A DNA stretch of 7,207 bases, taken from NCBI GenBank assembly GCA_003506795.1, contig DNYO01000052.1:1-7207 (forward strand). The letters run 5' to 3'. This DNA is from Deltaproteobacteria bacterium. Lineage in GTDB: Bacteria; Desulfobacterota; Syntrophorhabdia; Syntrophorhabdales; Syntrophorhabdaceae. Positions 5,554 through 7,207 of the stretch are shown piece by piece (positions within the stretch are counted from its first letter, which is position 1; the number at the start of each line of letters is the position of its first letter). The position numbers and the translations under genes are program-made. The notes beneath the pieces are model-generated. The model was not told the DNA's origin, searched no databases, and saw only the letters and a program-made list of their open reading frames with translations.

Positions 5554-7164
5554 TTACTTGTATATTCCGCACCCCAGGTAGACGTCCCCTACCCGCTGGC
5601 AGTAGGTTGTTTTTTCCAGGATTTTACCGGTGACCGGGTTTATCCATTTATAGTCGCTCCAACCCTTGCCCTGCGTCTTCGCAACGTCCGTGATCTCTTT
5701 CATGAAGTATTTCCCGTCGGCGTCCTTCAGTTCGAGCATGGCCTTGCCGACAAGCCTGGCGTTCTGACCGTGGGCGACAGTCACGCCATCCATGGTATTC
5801 ACAAAAATGTAGAGATCGCCCTTAACAAAACGTCCATGTGGGTCGCTTATTTCTGCATACACTTTTTTGGCGTCGCTGGAATTTTTCAGATAGTCGGCCG
5901 CCTTTTCCACAAAAAGCACGACCTCCTCTTTGCTGACCGACGGCATCTCGGAGACGGCACGGTCCTGCAATTTAAACTGGTTCCCGAGCCTGTTCAACTC
6001 CAGCGACAGGGCGGACAGGTTGGAGGACGCTTCGGCGTTCTCCGATATGTTCCTGGCCGCCGTGTCCATGATCCTGGATATCTTCTGTATGTTGTTGTTG
6101 ATCTCATTTGTCGTGGCACTCTGTTCCTCGGATGCCACCGCGATCTGATTGATCTGCGCTGCCAGCGTATTGATCTGGTTCAATATTTCCTTGAGGGCAT
6201 TACCGGATTTTCCCGTCTCATTATTACCTATCTCCACCTCCTTGACGCCGCCCTCCATGGAGACCACGGCATTTTTCATCTCATCCTGCATGGTCCGTAT
6301 CGTCTCGCCGATCTGCTTCGTTGCACCCGTGGTTCTCTCGGCCAGTTTACGGACCTCATCGGCGACGACGGCGAATCCTCGTCCGTGTTCACCGGCCCTT
6401 GCCGCCTCAATGGCGGCATTGAGCGCCAGAAGGTTGGTCTGCTCGGCGATTTCGTTGATGATCCCGGCGATCTCCCCGATCTGGTCGGAACGCTCGCCCA
6501 GTTTATGGATGATAAGGGCCGATTCCTTGACCCTTTCGTCGATCCGGCCCATGCTCCGGATGATCTCCTGGATAATATTCTCACCCGTCATAGCTGAATT
6601 GTTCGCGATCTCGGAACTCTTTGCGGCCGCGATGCAGTTGTTCGTAATCTCCGCCGCCGTGGCCGACATCTCTTCACTGGCCGTCGCTACGGAGGTGATC
6701 TCCATAACGACCACGTCAGCACCCCGTGCCATCTGGGTCGCTGTGGCATCAAGGGTGTTGACGGCGAACGAGATCTGGTTGCTCCTTTCCGCAACCCCTG
6801 CCAGAGCGTCACTGAACTGCTCCACAAAGCTGTTGTAATTCTTGCCCATCCCGCCGAATTCATTATCCGACGTACCATCCAGCCGCCTCGTGAGATCACC
6901 TTTTACAAGGATCTCGAGAGACTCCCCAATCTCTTTCAACGGCGCACGAACCTGACGGGCCATGCAGTAACCCGCCAGGAGCACAATGATAGCGGCGGCC
7001 AGGAATGCAGAGACCGTAAGAATGCCCGAAGAAGATGAGTCAGTGCGTCCGCCGGCCGGCTGTAAATGGAATGCAATGCCCAAACCGATCAGAAAAACAG
7101 CGGCCGCATAAGGCCCAACCATGACTTTTTGTGTGATAGACAGACTCCGCAGGAACGTTTTCAC
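5554..7164 (-). CDS. Methyl-accepting chemotaxis protein with C-terminal Cache domain
   Basis: This 536-aa transducer has two N-terminal membrane helices (about 14-34 and 48-68). They are joined by only a short Ser/Gly-rich external loop, so there is no periplasmic sensor domain. A HAMP linker follows (about 69-122). The signalling hairpin is classic, with the tip around 238-278 (EQTNLLALNAAIEAARAGEH and then GRGFAVVADEVRKLAE) that contacts CheA and CheW. Methylation-type sites occur at ATASEEMSATA (160-170) and AVASEEQSATT (342-352). After it comes a domain at about 412-536 (VKGDLYIFVNTMDG, AHGQNARLVGK, DADGKYFMKE, GWSDYKW, ending YLGCGIYK) that matches the single Cache (sCache_2-like) family, placed in the cytoplasm. 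No CheR-binding pentapeptide is present at the end. Translation starts at a GTG (7164-7162) behind an ideal AGGAGG. The ligand is unknown, and no chemotaxis genes are visible beside it. Confidence 0.92.
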   Translation of the reverse strand: MKTFLRSLSITQKVMVGPYAAAVFLIGLGIAFHLQPAGGRTDSSSSGILTVSAFLAAAIIVLLAGYCMARQVRAPLKEIGESLEILVKGDLTRRLDGTSDNEFGGMGKNYNSFVEQFSDALAGVAERSNQISFAVNTLDATATQMARGADVVVMEITSVATASEEMSATAAEITNNCIAAAKSSEIANNSAMTGENIIQEIIRSMGRIDERVKESALIIHKLGERSDQIGEIAGIINEIAEQTNLLALNAAIEAARAGEHGRGFAVVADEVRKLAERTTGATKQIGETIRTMQDEMKNAVVSMEGGVKEVEIGNNETGKSGNALKEILNQINTLAAQINQIAVASEEQSATTNEINNNIQKISRIMDTAARNISENAEASSNLSALSLELNRLGNQFKLQDRAVSEMPSVSKEEVVLFVEKAADYLKNSSDAKKVYAEISDPHGRFVKGDLYIFVNTMDGVTVAHGQNARLVGKAMLELKDADGKYFMKEITDVAKTQGKGWSDYKWINPVTGKILEKTTYCQRVGDVYLGCGIYK

Positions 7165-7170
7165 TATACC

Positions 7171-7176
7171 CCTCCT
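7171..7176 (-). promoter_or_regulatory. Ribosome binding site fixing a GTG start
   Basis: AGGAGG on the minus strand lies 6 nt before the GTG at 7164, making that codon the clear start of the chemoreceptor despite not being ATG. The remaining upstream DNA to 7207 is AT-rich, with a second AAAGGAG motif, but too little is present to identify a promoter. Confidence 0.7.
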
Positions 7177-7207
7177 AATTAGTAACTCTCCTTTGTTTTT
7201 TATCGAA

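Noticed and set aside
5269..6597. Long rightward open frame (442 codons) opposite the chemoreceptor
   Set aside because: It overlaps the end of the CHAT gene and is antisense to a clearly recognisable chemoreceptor. The translation has no family signature, and the open frame is a by-product of GC-rich codon use.
6149..6838. Rightward hydrophobic, Ser/Ala-rich frame opposite the chemoreceptor
   Set aside because: This is the complement of the Ala/Glu-rich signalling hairpin; such antisense frames routinely look membrane-like.

Overview
The window is about 7.2 kb of GC-rich bacterial chromosome. It holds the end of one gene, five complete genes and one structured intergenic region. Gene content suggests a Desulfobacterota/Deltaproteobacteria-type anaerobe, possibly Syntrophorhabdus-like: an NrpR/DUF128 regulatory-domain protein in a bacterium, a very long secreted TPR-CHAT protein, a chemoreceptor with a C-terminal Cache domain, and heptad GGTTATA/GGTAATG-type intergenic repeats. 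This placement is inference from gene style, not from a marker gene.

Layout. Positions 1-339 (+) carry the C-terminal 112 codons of a DUF128/NrpR-domain protein. Positions 340-587 lie between convergent genes. They contain two oppositely oriented arrays of 7-bp repeats flanking a tandem pair of short hairpins. Positions 588-1373 (-) encode a PhzF-family isomerase-like enzyme with its catalytic Glu and GHG/EDPVTGS motifs intact. Positions 1374-1576 are a compact divergent control region: near-consensus sigma-70-type promoters face both ways, and a perfect 7-3-7 palindrome abuts the rightward -35 box. Positions 1577-5545 (+) form a likely three-gene transcription unit. It encodes two tiny related proline-rich secreted peptides (42 and 71 aa), then an 1152-aa secreted protein with a signal peptide, twelve phase-locked 40-residue TPR units and a C-terminal CHAT caspase-like protease domain with an intact His1018/Cys1062 dyad. 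Positions 5554-7164 (-) encode a methyl-accepting chemotaxis protein whose recognisable Cache sensor lies at the cytoplasmic C-terminus. Its stop is only 8 bp from the stop of the CHAT gene.

The most interesting unit is 1493-5545. All three products have Sec-type signal peptides, so a caspase-like protease and two small peptides would meet outside the cytoplasm. The peptides could be substrates, activators or signals for the CHAT protein; this is a hypothesis from gene order and shared localisation. The PhzF enzyme, the chemoreceptor and the DUF128 protein show no clear functional link to that unit.
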